Assembly (NCBI GenBank): GCA_024509875.1
Contig: JAMPIV010021215.1
Span: forward strand, 310,001 to 374,000
Direction: 5' to 3'
DNA: 64,000 nucleotides
Source: Oreohelix idahoensis
Lineage: Eukaryota > Mollusca > Gastropoda > Stylommatophora > Oreohelicidae
Positions within the stretch are counted from its first letter, which is position 1, and the number at the start of each line of letters is the position of its first letter. Positions 29,711-38,919 of this stretch are shown in pieces. The position numbers were made by a program, and so were the translations under genes. The notes beneath the pieces were generated by a model, which saw nothing but the letters and a program-made list of their open reading frames with translations, did not search any database and was not told the DNA's origin.

Positions 29711-32116
29711 TCACAAAGCCGTGGCTGTGAAGAAACACAAATGACAATCTCTGTTTGGTAAAGGTAAGATTTTATGAAATACAACAGTTAATTTCAATTC
29801 TAACCTATCAAATGTGGCCGTGTAAACTTCCGACCCCTGTACGATGTTAATCAAACCTTCCTCTGCTACATGAGAAAGGATAGCAGAGAAAGCAGCACAG
29901 TCTAACTTGGAATAATAATCATATAGAGTGATAAAAGTGCCCGAGACAAATAGCAGTGTGCAATAATGTATGGTAAAGTTATGAATATACAAGATACCGA
30001 CATCAATAGGCAAATCCATAAGATGGTAATAATGACCAAGAGTGTAATGATGACTGACAATCTGAGATTTTGCGCAAGACAAAGGAAATGCAGTAGACAA
30101 GGGCGAACATCTTAAAGGCTGAACTGAAGTCATAGCCTGTGTACTGGACAAAGAAAAAAGTAAGAAAGATATAATACAGATGTAAAAGCATACAGTAGTA
30201 AACTTGGACCTACATCGAAGTTTAAAATAAGCGCAGTGAGTGCGACAAAAAGTCGTAAAAGACGAAGATACTGAGCTAACCGGTCCAGCAAGAAAGTTAA
30301 AGCAACTCATAAGGTATAGATATGTACTAACAACTAAGTCCGTACATGTGGCAAAGAAAACGCTAGTCATTGTAGCAAAGAAGTTGCAATCAACGTGACT
30401 GGATGTAGATTCAGTCGTAGCTATAAAATTAGTGTGTGTATCAGACAAAACAGAAGGATCTTCTTCTATAATAGTTGTTAAAGAAGAATCAGGGTTAGAG
30501 CCACGATGTACTGAGGTATGTCGAACTGGGTTACAAGAAGCACTAAAATTAGTATGATGAACAATCATATCATCAACACTGCAAGATTGCACTAAATTAA
30601 CAGAATGTATTGCGTTAACAGAATGTACTTGGTGATAAGATTTTGGCACTGTCATTAGCGTTGTATCAGTAAGGTGGTGTTGCCGTTCCCAAGCAGCAAT
30701 TTGTACCGGCGTACATATCTTTATACCATGTATCTGTCCGACAGTAAGGTCGGCGATAGGCGCTCTGAGCATACATGCGTGTATATAACCAGTGAAAAAC
30801 GGTGTGGCAATGTGGACTATGGCAGTCGGAAAAGTCTCAACTGTCCCACCGAGTGTCACACATTTCACCATCTTACCTGTTGCGCAAGATGGATGGACTA
30901 GAGACTGTCTAATCCCAACAGTCGTGCATCCAGAATCAAAGAGAACTGAGACTGGATTATTATTTACAAATCCTTTATGTAGGGTAAGAGACCCTCTTCC
31001 GTCGTGTGCAGACAAGGCAGGAAGAGTAATCGGGAGAAGATGACCGCAACTCAAGGTAGTTATAGCTGTAGGTTGGAACAAAGTTGTGCACTCCGGGCAC
31101 TGAGATGCTCTCTCGAAATCGAAAGCAGAGCAAGCAGTAGCATTAGAGACACTATTATTATTATTGTTACTTTGATTATCATTAATACACTGGGGCTCTT
31201 GTTGAGCAGAGTTAGCATGGCGATGCGATCTATTATTTGGAGATCTACCGTCATATCGCGATCTATCGCGACTATTATCTCTATTGGGAGCATTGTTATT
31301 TGCTCTGTTGAAATTATTGTTCTGATATGAACCCCAGTTAGCATTGTCACGATTACTATTTCCCCTTTGATCAAAATATCTATTCGATGGATTTTGTTGT
31401 CTCCGAGAAAAATTATTGTAGGGTTGATAATCTCTATTGTAGTTACCCCTTCCAAAATTTCCATAATTATTGGAACCAAAATGTTGAGGACCGTTAAATT
31501 GTCTCCAGTTCCTTGAAGAAGGAGAATTACTACGTGATGGACCCCCTTGGTACTGGCCAAAATCACGATTATTTCTCCTACCAAAATTGCGATCGGCACT
31601 TTGAGATCTACTGCGCAAATTAGGACCATATGGTATTGCTGAAGCCACGGGTAAATCTTCTCTGACTTCAGAGTGGCTAACAGTCACATTTGGGTGTGCA
31701 GTGACGTATTGGCGACAGTATTGTTCCATATCTTTCAAGTTTGTAGGTTTTCGCTCATGTAAAAAAGAAAGACAAGAAGCGTTTACAGACAACATGACTT
31801 TGTCACGAAGCAATAAATCCCTGAGGGCTTCGTATGTATGTTCAGTTTTTGAAAGTTCCACCCAACGTGAAAACGTAACGCGAATATTTGCTATAAAGTC
31901 TGAAAAATCTGTCACTGTCTCTGGCAATAGAGACTTAAAGCATAGGCGATAACTGTCTTCATCCAGTTGGTATTTTTTTAAACAAGACCGCTCTGACAAC
32001 ATCATAGTTATTCTTGTCAGGGCCCTCCAACATACTTATAGTGTTCATAGCTTCACCCTTAAGTATGCCCATAAGTCGTGCACAATATTCCGACTAGTCT
32101 ACCTTATGAGATTCGC
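29711..32116 (-). pseudogene. Element 2 Gag (rest), protease and hydrophobic extension
   Basis: Continues gag after the LINE insertion. A TAG stop lies near 32075 and one extra base in an A7 tract near 31975 shifts the frame; after that about 755 codons are open. In order: a capsid SCAN-like block (VELSKTEHTYEALRDLLLRD ... HERKPTNLKDMEQY), an Asn/Arg/Gly-rich region, CPEC...CGH, and protease with DSG (VLFDSGCTTVGIRQ). Where element 1 goes on to integrase, this protein instead has about 290 residues with several hydrophobic spans (for example LVVSTYLYLMSCFNFLAG; VCFYICIISFLLFSLSSTQA, which looks like a signal peptide or helix; HYCTLLFVSGTFITLYDYY). I do not recognise the extension. An unrelated env-like or membrane-anchoring role is possible but unproven. 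Confidence 0.75.
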
Positions 32117-32128
32117 ATGAAAGTTCAA
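32117..32128. repeat. Target duplication, left of LINE-A
   Basis: ATGAAAGTTCAA, repeated exactly at 35668-35679. Confidence 0.95.
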
Positions 32129-32374
32129 CTGCCATCACCGGTGTCAATATCTTGTCGAGGTATGGCGCCTTGTGTACCCTGATTACCCCCAGAGCTATGC
32201 CAGTGGGAGTTTTACTCCTGGAAGGTTCTACCAAGCTGGACAGGTTTGCGCAGGCAGGGGTCAGACGAAAGCAGACACCCTGGTCCTCCAGGTTAAGGGT
32301 TTTAGCATAGGGCTGACACCCCTGTCTATGTAAAAAAAATTGAAGTTACGGAAACAAAAACGAATAAACAAACT

Positions 32375-33000
32375 TTGCTGCGGGACGGACATCCAGAGTC
32401 TAAGGCTCGTATGACTGTCAGTGGTGAAAGCCGAAAGGAAGCCACTGACATGAGGACGGACGTCCTGACCGCAAAACGCGGTACAAGAATTGGATTTTGG
32501 AATGTCTGGACAATGAATGAGATGGGTAAACTAAAACAGGTCACGGCAAAAATGAGAAACTATAGGTTACACATTCTAGGGATAAGCGAGAGCAGATGGA
32601 CAGGGGCAGGAAAAGTTAAAACAGCAACAGGAGAAACAGTACTTTACTCTGGAAGAGAGGATGGACAGCACAATGAAGGTGTAGCCATTATTCTACAGAA
32701 AGGAATAGAAAGGACATTACTGGAATGGAAACCCATCAAAAACAGACTGATAAGATTAAGATTGAGAGGTAGATTCACCAATACTACAATAATACAATGC
32801 TACGCACCAACGAATGACAGCGATGAAGAGGTCAAGGATGAATTCTATCAACAACTGCAGAAAGAAATGGAAGACACACCTAGATATGATCTTATTATAG
32901 TAATGGGAGACCTCAATGCGAAAGTTGGTACACACAATACATATAATGAAAGAGTAATGGGGAAATGCGGCAGCGGAAATCAAACGAAAATGGGGATAAA
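32375..33000 (+). pseudogene. LINE-A endonuclease, first part
   Basis: Apurinic-endonuclease-like domain: RIGFWNVWTMNEMGKL (first Asn-containing block), ILGISESRWTGAG (catalytic-type Glu), TIIQCYAPTNDSDEE, and IIVMGDLNAKVG (Asp and Asn of the active site). These enzymes nick the target to prime reverse transcription. A frameshift near 32970-32990 moves the rest to another frame. Confidence 0.85.
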
Positions 33001-33693
33001 TTAATACGTTTCTGTAGTATTAACAACCTGGTCATTGGAGGAACACTTTTCCCACATAAAGAAATTCACAAATTAACATGGGAATCACCAAATGGTCGGG
33101 ACAGAAACCAGATAGACCACATCATGATTAACGGTAGATGGAGACATGCATTACAAGATGTGAAGGTAAGAAGAGGTGCAGATGTGGGAAGTGATCACCA
33201 TTTAGTAGTAGCAAAACTGAAAGTGAAACTAAGAAGGGCTGGACCAACTGTAACTACACAGAAAAGGTTTGACATCAAAAAATTTAAGGACCCCCTTACC
33301 AGAAAAGCTTTTGCGGCTGACATAAAGAAACAATATCAATTAGCCAAAAGTCAGGAAAAGACATTGACTGATGATATAGACCAGAAATTAAACACCATTT
33401 CAACAATATATAAGGAAAGCAGCAAATCATGCTTGGGATTCCAGGAAAGGAAGAAGCAAGACTGGATAACACCAGAAACATTAAACACCATAAAACTAAG
33501 AAAGGAAATGAAAAGAAATAAAACAGAAGCGAAGTCCCCCAGAGTTAAGCAACTATATAGCGAACAGTACAGTCAGCTGGACAAGGAAGTTAAACGCCAA
33601 ACCCGAGCCAACAAAAGGAATTTCCTAGACGATCTTGCAAGACAGGCAGAAGAGGCTGCACTGAGAAATGAACAAGCACAGTATACAAAATAA
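32965..33693 (+). pseudogene. LINE-A endonuclease end and linker
   Basis: After the frameshift: ENGDKLIRFCSINNLVIGGT, PNGRDRNQIDHIMINGRWR, then GADVGSDHHLVVAKLKVKLR, whose SDHH carries the catalytic His. A basic linker follows, ending QAEEAALRNEQAQYTK and a premature TAA (33691-33693), upstream of the RT. Confidence 0.85.
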
Positions 33694-33699
33694 CTAAAT

Positions 33700-34365
33700 T
33701 CATCAGCGGAAAACGAGGTGCAAACAATATTACATAAGTAAGAGATAAGCAAGGAAATCTCATCACGACAGCAGAGGGACAGGAAACAAGATGGGCAGAG
33801 CACTTCAGAGAAACTCTGAACAAGGAACCACCAGAGACACAATTGAATGTTCCTGAGGCTGAAAACGATCTAGATGTAAATACAGACATTCCACGAAAAG
33901 AAGAAATCATCACAGCAATCAAAGGGTTAAAGAACGGAAAAGCTCCTGGCCATGATAACTTAAATGCAGAGCTATTTAAGACAGACCCTGAGCTAGCAGC
34001 AGAACTATTAGAACCGCTATTTGCACAAGTCTGGAAAACGGGACAACACCATCAGAGTGGAACAAAGGAAAAATTGTCAAATTGCCCAAGAAGGGAGATC
34101 TTGCAGACTGCAATAATTGGAGAGGAATCACTCTTCTCTCAGTTCCCAGTAAAATACTAGGCAGGATAATTATACAGAGAATTTCGAAAGCAGTAGACCA
34201 CAAACCGAGGAAAGAACAAGCAGGATTTAGAAAGAACAGAAGATGTGTAGATCATATATTCACTCTCAGGAACATTATAGAGCAGTGCTGAGAACGGCAA
34301 AGACAGCTGTACATTAATTTCGTTGATTTTGAAAAGGCTTCTGACAGCATACATAGGGACAGTTT
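33700..34365 (+). pseudogene. LINE-A reverse transcriptase, N-terminal half
   Basis: Reads across frames: WAEHFRETLNKEPPETQ, AIKGLKNGKAPGHDNLNAEL, KKGDLADCNNWRGITLLSVP, KEQAGFRKNRRCVDHIFTLR, then a TGA after IIEQC and FVDFEKASDSIHRDSLW. In the last block the first catalytic-type Asp (VDFEKA) is kept. At least one frameshift (near 34050) and one stop are present. The domain is split at 34378 by SINE-A. Confidence 0.85.
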
Positions 34366-34377
34366 ATGGAAAATACT
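34366..34377. repeat. Target duplication, left of SINE-A copy 1
   Basis: ATGGAAAATACT, repeated exactly at 34591-34602. Confidence 0.95.
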
Positions 34378-34590
34378 CTACAACGGGCTGATCACCTGTT
34401 TGCCAGTCACTTCGATTACGGAAACAACAGCAAATGGGTTGATTTGCCGTTGCCCTAAAGACGCCACTAGGCGTGATGGGAAACAATGGCAAAGAAAACC
34501 TATCTGCTGTTGCCCTAAGACGCCACTAGGCGTAATGGCCACTGACTGCTTTGACGGTCGGTGGCTAAGGACGGAAGAAGAAGAAGAAGA
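34378..34590 (+). mobile_element. SINE-A copy 1, inside LINE-A RT
   Basis: A 213-bp insertion flanked by 12-bp duplications. The head, GGGCTGATCACCTG...CACTTCGATTACGG, is not in LINE-A. The rest holds two tandem copies of the LINE-A 3' segment (GACGCCACTAGGCGT at about 34459 and 34520), followed by CACTGACTGCTTTGACGGTC, GGTGGCTAAGGA and a (GAA)n end, nearly identical to the last 80 bases of LINE-A (35590-35667). TTCGATTAC could be a weak B box. Such tails let a SINE use the LINE reverse transcriptase. Confidence 0.9.
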
Positions 34591-34602
34591 ATGGAAAATA
34601 CT

Positions 34603-35626
34603 GAGGGCTTATGGACTTCCAAGCTGCATAGTGTCAATCATAAAAAGCCTCTATGCCAACTTTACGTGTAGTGTTGGGCAGAGCAACCTAACCTTTGAGG
34701 TGAAGACGGGAGTACGACAGGGATGTCCCTAATCAACCACTCTATTTTTAACAGTCATAGACTGGGTGATGCGCCAGACAACAGAGGGCAGTCCAAGAGG
34801 AACAAGATGGACTACATTTTCTACATTGGAAGATCTGGAATATGCAGATGACATTGCACTACTAGCACATTCACATCAACACATCCAGGAAAAAACGGAT
34901 AGACTTAATAAGTTTAGCCAGCAGGTGGGCTTGAACATCAATTTAAAGAAGTCAGAGGTCATGACGCTCAATGTGAGCAGCCCTGAGCCCATATCAGTAA
35001 GGAATCTGCAACTGGTAAAGACAGACACCTTCACATACCTAGGATGCATAGTAACACCAGACGGCGGGGCAGGCAAAGACATCAACATCAGAATGAATAA
35101 GGCAAGAACAGCCTTTTTTAGCCTAAACAACATCTGGAAGTCCTCTCAATACAGCACAAGCACAAAATTAAGATTATATCAGAGCTGTGTGCTTTCTGTG
35201 CTTCTCTATGGTGCGGAATGCTGGAGAGTTACAGAGAAAGAAATGTCGAAATTGTCCTCTTTTCACACAACATGCCTAAGAAAAGTTCACCGAATCTTTT
35301 GGCCGAATACCATCACCAACCAAGATCTGCTTACTCGGAGCAAGCAAGAGAACATGCACACCATATTAGCTGGCAGATGCTGGAGCTGGGTTGGCCATGT
35401 CCTCAGAAGAGACCCTGATGCCATCACAAGAACAGCTATGCTTTGGACCCCTGAAGGAAAACGAAAGGGAGGCCGACCAAAAACAACCTGGCGGAGGACT
35501 GTGGAGGCTGAGATGCAAAGAATGAACCAGAGTTGGGGTACTGTACGAAGGATGGCTGCCGACCGAGCAAAGTGGAATCAATTTGTTGTTGCCCTACAAG
35601 ACGCCACTAGGCGTGATGGCCACTGA
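34603..35626 (+). pseudogene. LINE-A reverse transcriptase, C-terminal half and tail
   Basis: Resumes with RAYGLPSCIVSIIKSLYANF and GVRQGCP, then a stop. A shifted frame then runs open for about 286 codons: the catalytic LEYADDIALLAHSHQ (YADD at 34840-34851), VGLNINLKKSEVMTLN, TFTYLGCIVTPDGG, CVLSVLLYGAECWRVTEKEM, and the RNA-binding-type tail GHVLRRDPDAITRTAMLWTP, GKRKGGRPKTTWRRT and RMNQSWGTVRRMAADRAKWN. The stop is at 35624-35626, only about 40 bp from the element end. The copy is inactive because of the earlier lesions. Confidence 0.9.
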
Positions 35627-35667
35627 CTGCTTTGACGGTCGGCGGCTAATGATCAAAGAAAAAGAAG

Positions 35668-35679
35668 ATGAAAGTTCAA
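35668..35679. repeat. Target duplication, right of LINE-A
   Basis: Second ATGAAAGTTCAA. Confidence 0.95.
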
Positions 35680-36244
35680 ATCTATTCAGACAGAATGAAA
35701 TATCGTCAGAGGCAGAGTTGAAAACAGGCAATCTGATTTTATAAGAATTAGTATTTGCCTTATTAGAAGCTGTTTGATTGTTTGTCTCATTTTGTGTATT
35801 ACCAATATTCACTACCTTTATTTTCTCCAGTTCCATAGATAAGATCCTTTCCTCGTGTAGTCTTTGGTTTTCTTCAGCTTGCATCTGAAGCTTTTTTTCT
35901 TCCATCTGCATTTGCATTTTTTTCTCTTCCATTTGCTGTTGCATTTGCATTTTTCAATCTTCAGCCTCTAATTTCTGTTTTTCCATTTCCATTTGCTGTT
36001 GAATTTTTCTATCTTCAGCCTCTAATTTCTGTTTTTCAGCCTCTAATTTCTGTTTTTCCATTTCCATTTGCTGTTGAATTTTTTTATCTTCAGCCTCTAA
36101 TTTCTGTTTTTCAGCCTCTAATTTCTGTTTCTTTTCTTCTGACTTCTGCGCCTTGGCATATTCGACAAGTGCGAATTCTTTTACTTGCTCAGTAGTCATA
36201 CCGAGGGATTTCCCTTGTGTAATGAAATAATCCAAACTAGACAT
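35680..36244 (-). pseudogene. Element 2 Gag, N-terminal coiled-coil part
   Basis: Starts MSSLDYFITQGKSLGMTTEQ at 36244, homologous to the start of element 1 gag. A coiled coil follows with repeats of KQKLEAE and DKKIQQQMEME type, then LPVFNSASDDISFCLNRFEL, the counterpart of element 1 VPPFNQSSDDITFWLDRFER. One TGA (35951-35953) interrupts the coiled coil where its sister repeats have an Arg or Lys codon. The frame is cut by LINE-A. Confidence 0.85.
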
Positions 36245-36584
36245 TCTGCTGTATTTTACAAGATATGTAAGTAATGTAAATATCCAGGAGACACTCACTC
36301 TATCCCAACTTCGTGGGTGACAAGTCCGTGCTTAAGAACTTGTACAATTACCTTTTCAACTATAAATAATGTTATTAATTATCTATATATTTATTATGCA
36401 TTATACTATTGACAGTGCACGACAAAATAGATAGTACAAACAAGAGTTACAAAGACAAGATATAAAGCACAAATGACCACGTTCGCAGAATCAACTAAAC
36501 CTGAAATCAAAACCAAAGAAAAAATATTGCAAAGAGTGCAATGACACTGCGAAAAGTAAGACAATACAAGCTACAATACAGCGT
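36245..36584. other. Element 2 leader, inner part
   Basis: Non-coding leader of element 2. The last 12 bases, ACAATACAGCGT (36573-36584), are the left target duplication of a truncated LINE-A. Confidence 0.7.
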
Positions 36585-37067
36585 CTTCTTCTTCGATCCT
36601 TAACCACCGACCGTCAAAGCAGTCAGTGGCCATCACGCCTAGTGGCGTCCTGTAGGGCAACAACAAATTTATTCCACTTTGCACGGTCGGTGGCCATCCT
36701 TCGTACAGTGCCCCAACTCTGGTTCATTCTTTGCATCTCAGCCTCCACAGTCCTCTGCCAAGTTGTTTTTGGTCGGCCTCTCTTTCGCTTTCCTTCAGGG
36801 GTCCAAAGCATAGCTGTTCTTGTGATGGCATCGGGGTCTCTTCTGAGGACATGACCAACCCAGCTCCAGCGTCTGCCAGCTATGATGGTATGCATGTCCT
36901 CTTGCTTGCTACGAGTAAGCAGATCTTGGTTGGTGATGGTATTCGGCCAAAAGATTCGGTGAATTTTTCTTAGGCATGTTGTGTGAAGAGGACAATTTTG
37001 ACATTTCCTTCTCTGTGACTCTCCAGCATTCCGCACCATAGAGAAGCACAGAAAGCACGCAACTCTG
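36585..37067 (-). mobile_element. LINE-A, 5'-truncated copy in element 2 leader
   Basis: About 480 bp in minus orientation, bounded by exact 12-bp duplications ACAATACAGCGT (36573-36584 and 37068-37079). It encodes only the C-terminal tail: CVLSVLLYGAECWRVTEKEM, the LRKIHRIFWPNTITNQDLL block, GHVLRRDPDAITRTAMLWTP, RMNQSWGTVRRMATDRAKWN and VVALQDATRRDGH, ending in TTC repeats on the plus strand. 5' truncation is typical of target-primed reverse transcription that stopped early. Confidence 0.92.
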
Positions 37068-37079
37068 ACAATACAGCGT

Positions 37080-37882
37080 ATAAACACAAAATTGTATAGA
37101 AATCAAAGATAGTAAGGGGAGGAAGACACTCACAAACAAATTAATAAAAAAAAAAAAAAAACAACTAAGGTACAGAGAAAAAATATAATGACCACAACAC
37201 TGAGACGTTTCGCCACACCTAAACAATTACTGTCATGAGGGACAAGTAACGGTCTGAACCTCGGCAAGGTTTTTAGCCTTGAACCGGAATTACCGCTCAA
37301 TTGAGGCTCACAAACTAAACCCTATAGAACGCTCATGAAGGCCCTGTGTGAACTGGGATATTCCCTTCATAAGTCACCGCTCCAACCGCCCACATAAATA
37401 TGAAACATATAACATAGAATATGTGAAAGAGTAAATAGATTATGCTCTGAGGAAGGCTCAATGTTACACCGAACATTAGTACAGTTTACAAACAAACAAA
37501 TCACTTATCTTCAAAAGGAAACAAAATCCCGGCCTCCGCAACAACAAGAATGGTGTACATCAGCTGTGACACAGTCCGAATAAATCCAACAATGATAGGT
37601 ATTGGAACTTCTAGGTGACAATGGCATTCAGACGGGATGTCGACATCGGGCGCTGAAATCTGGTAAAACTTGTAACCTCGTACTTCCAGTAGAAACTTGC
37701 TCACGAAAAACTTGAACTGGTCACACTGTAGATCTTGTAGAACTGGAAACGCCGCACATCTTCACTTGATCTTCTTGTAGTTGGTACAATGTCAAACACA
37801 CCACTGTATGTTAGTGGTTGGTCTGGGGAATACTGTTCAAGTACTATAGATGAGATAACCCCATATCACTGACGACCACTTA
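37080..37882. other. Element 2 leader, outer part
   Basis: Non-coding. Next to the 5' LTR the minus strand reads TAAGTGGTCGTCAG, so TGGTCGTCAG is a candidate primer-binding site 4 bases inside; no tRNA assigned. The segment near 37340-37390 resembles the element 1 leader. Confidence 0.5.
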
Positions 37883-38915
37883 TGTTACCGCTGGATTTGC
37901 GGTAACACCTTCTGCAGGCGGGATTGCTGGACAATGTTTATATATTCATATATATATATATATAATTTCGCTGATAAATGGCAATCAGCTCTAGTCGGGC
38001 TTACTGGTGGCCGACAGGTGTGTGACTATGTAGGTAACAACATAAGCGAATATTGAAGGGTTCTGGCATACCTGAACAGACTGAAATCACACACCACTGC
38101 AAACATAGGAGTCAGGAAATGTTCGGAACAGCTGTAACGTTTTAACAGTTTGTTGACGACACAGCAAACGTTGACATCAGAAACAACACATTGTCACAAG
38201 TTACTACGGGTATAAAATACGTGGCAAATGGCTGTAGCACATAGTATCAATGGACATCAGTATAATCCACAGGATCAATTATCCATCAACGGGAACAACA
38301 TCATAATTCTTATTAAACATCAGCAACTCTCTCAGTGCAATAACATCCATGGGAACAATATCCATCAGAGGGAAAAGACATCATAATTCTTATTAAACAT
38401 CAGCAACTCTCTCAGTGCAATAACATCCATGGGAACAAATATCCATCAGAGGAAAAATAAATCATGATAATCATAATGGCCGGTATAATCCATGGCCTGA
38501 AAATATATTCCACCTCTATTAAATTCCCTTCACAAAAATATATTATGGAACACACTAGCGAAATGGTAAACGTCCATTTCCCAGCTCTGCCACACAGCGT
38601 ACTACCAAAAATCAGCTGCTCAAAACAGCTCAGTAAAAATTATTCAAGCGCAAACTCGCAGCTTGAGATTTGAGCTGAATTCATCCGCCTTTCCCCCCAA
38701 AACTACTTAAAAGAACGTTCTACCAGTTTCTTTATCCTATCTTTAAACAAAGTAACAACTAGACAGGTAACAGTTTAAACATTACTCCGCCTTCCACCCC
38801 TCAAATAATAAATTCTCTCATCACGCAGAGCGTGTTTACAAGCGTGTACAAAAAACCGACCCGTACATTCCAGTCTTTAACACTTAACTCCCCTTAATTA
38901 AAATATGACTTAACA
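37883..38915 (-). repeat. Element 2, 5' LTR
   Basis: TGTTACCG...TTAACA on the plus strand. Same content as 27560-28648, including the 85-bp tandem duplication, but with a short, interrupted TA tract. Confidence 0.92.
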
Positions 38916-38919
38916 GCAT

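Larger units (their letters stand above)
32129..35667 (+). mobile_element. LINE-A: full-length RTE-type retrotransposon inside element 2 gag
   Basis: A 3.54-kb insertion (about 3.3 kb without its own SINE) bounded by the 12-bp duplication ATGAAAGTTCAA. It has a 5' UTR of about 245 bp, an endonuclease, an RT, a C-terminal tail, a 3' UTR of only about 40 bp and a GAA-rich 3' end. This compact layout and the endonuclease resemblance to the CFDP2/BovB type point to the RTE group. It interrupts gag of element 2 and was itself hit by SINE-A. Confidence 0.9.
27560..38915 (-). mobile_element. Element 2: gag-protease-only LTR retrotransposon with nested insertions
   Basis: LTRs of about 1.03-1.09 kb beginning TGTTA and ending TAACA bound the element, flanked by GCAT (27556-27559 and 38916-38919). 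The interior encodes gag and protease homologous to element 1, then a unique hydrophobic extension. No integrase, RT or RNase H is present anywhere in it. Two LINE-A copies were inserted later, one carrying a SINE. Without them the internal region is about 5.2 kb. It lies about 100 bp from element 1, in the same orientation. Confidence 0.88.

Noticed and set aside
31060..31629. 189-codon minus frame overlapping element 2 gag
   Set aside because: Ile- and Val-rich shadow of the Asn/Arg-rich gag frame.
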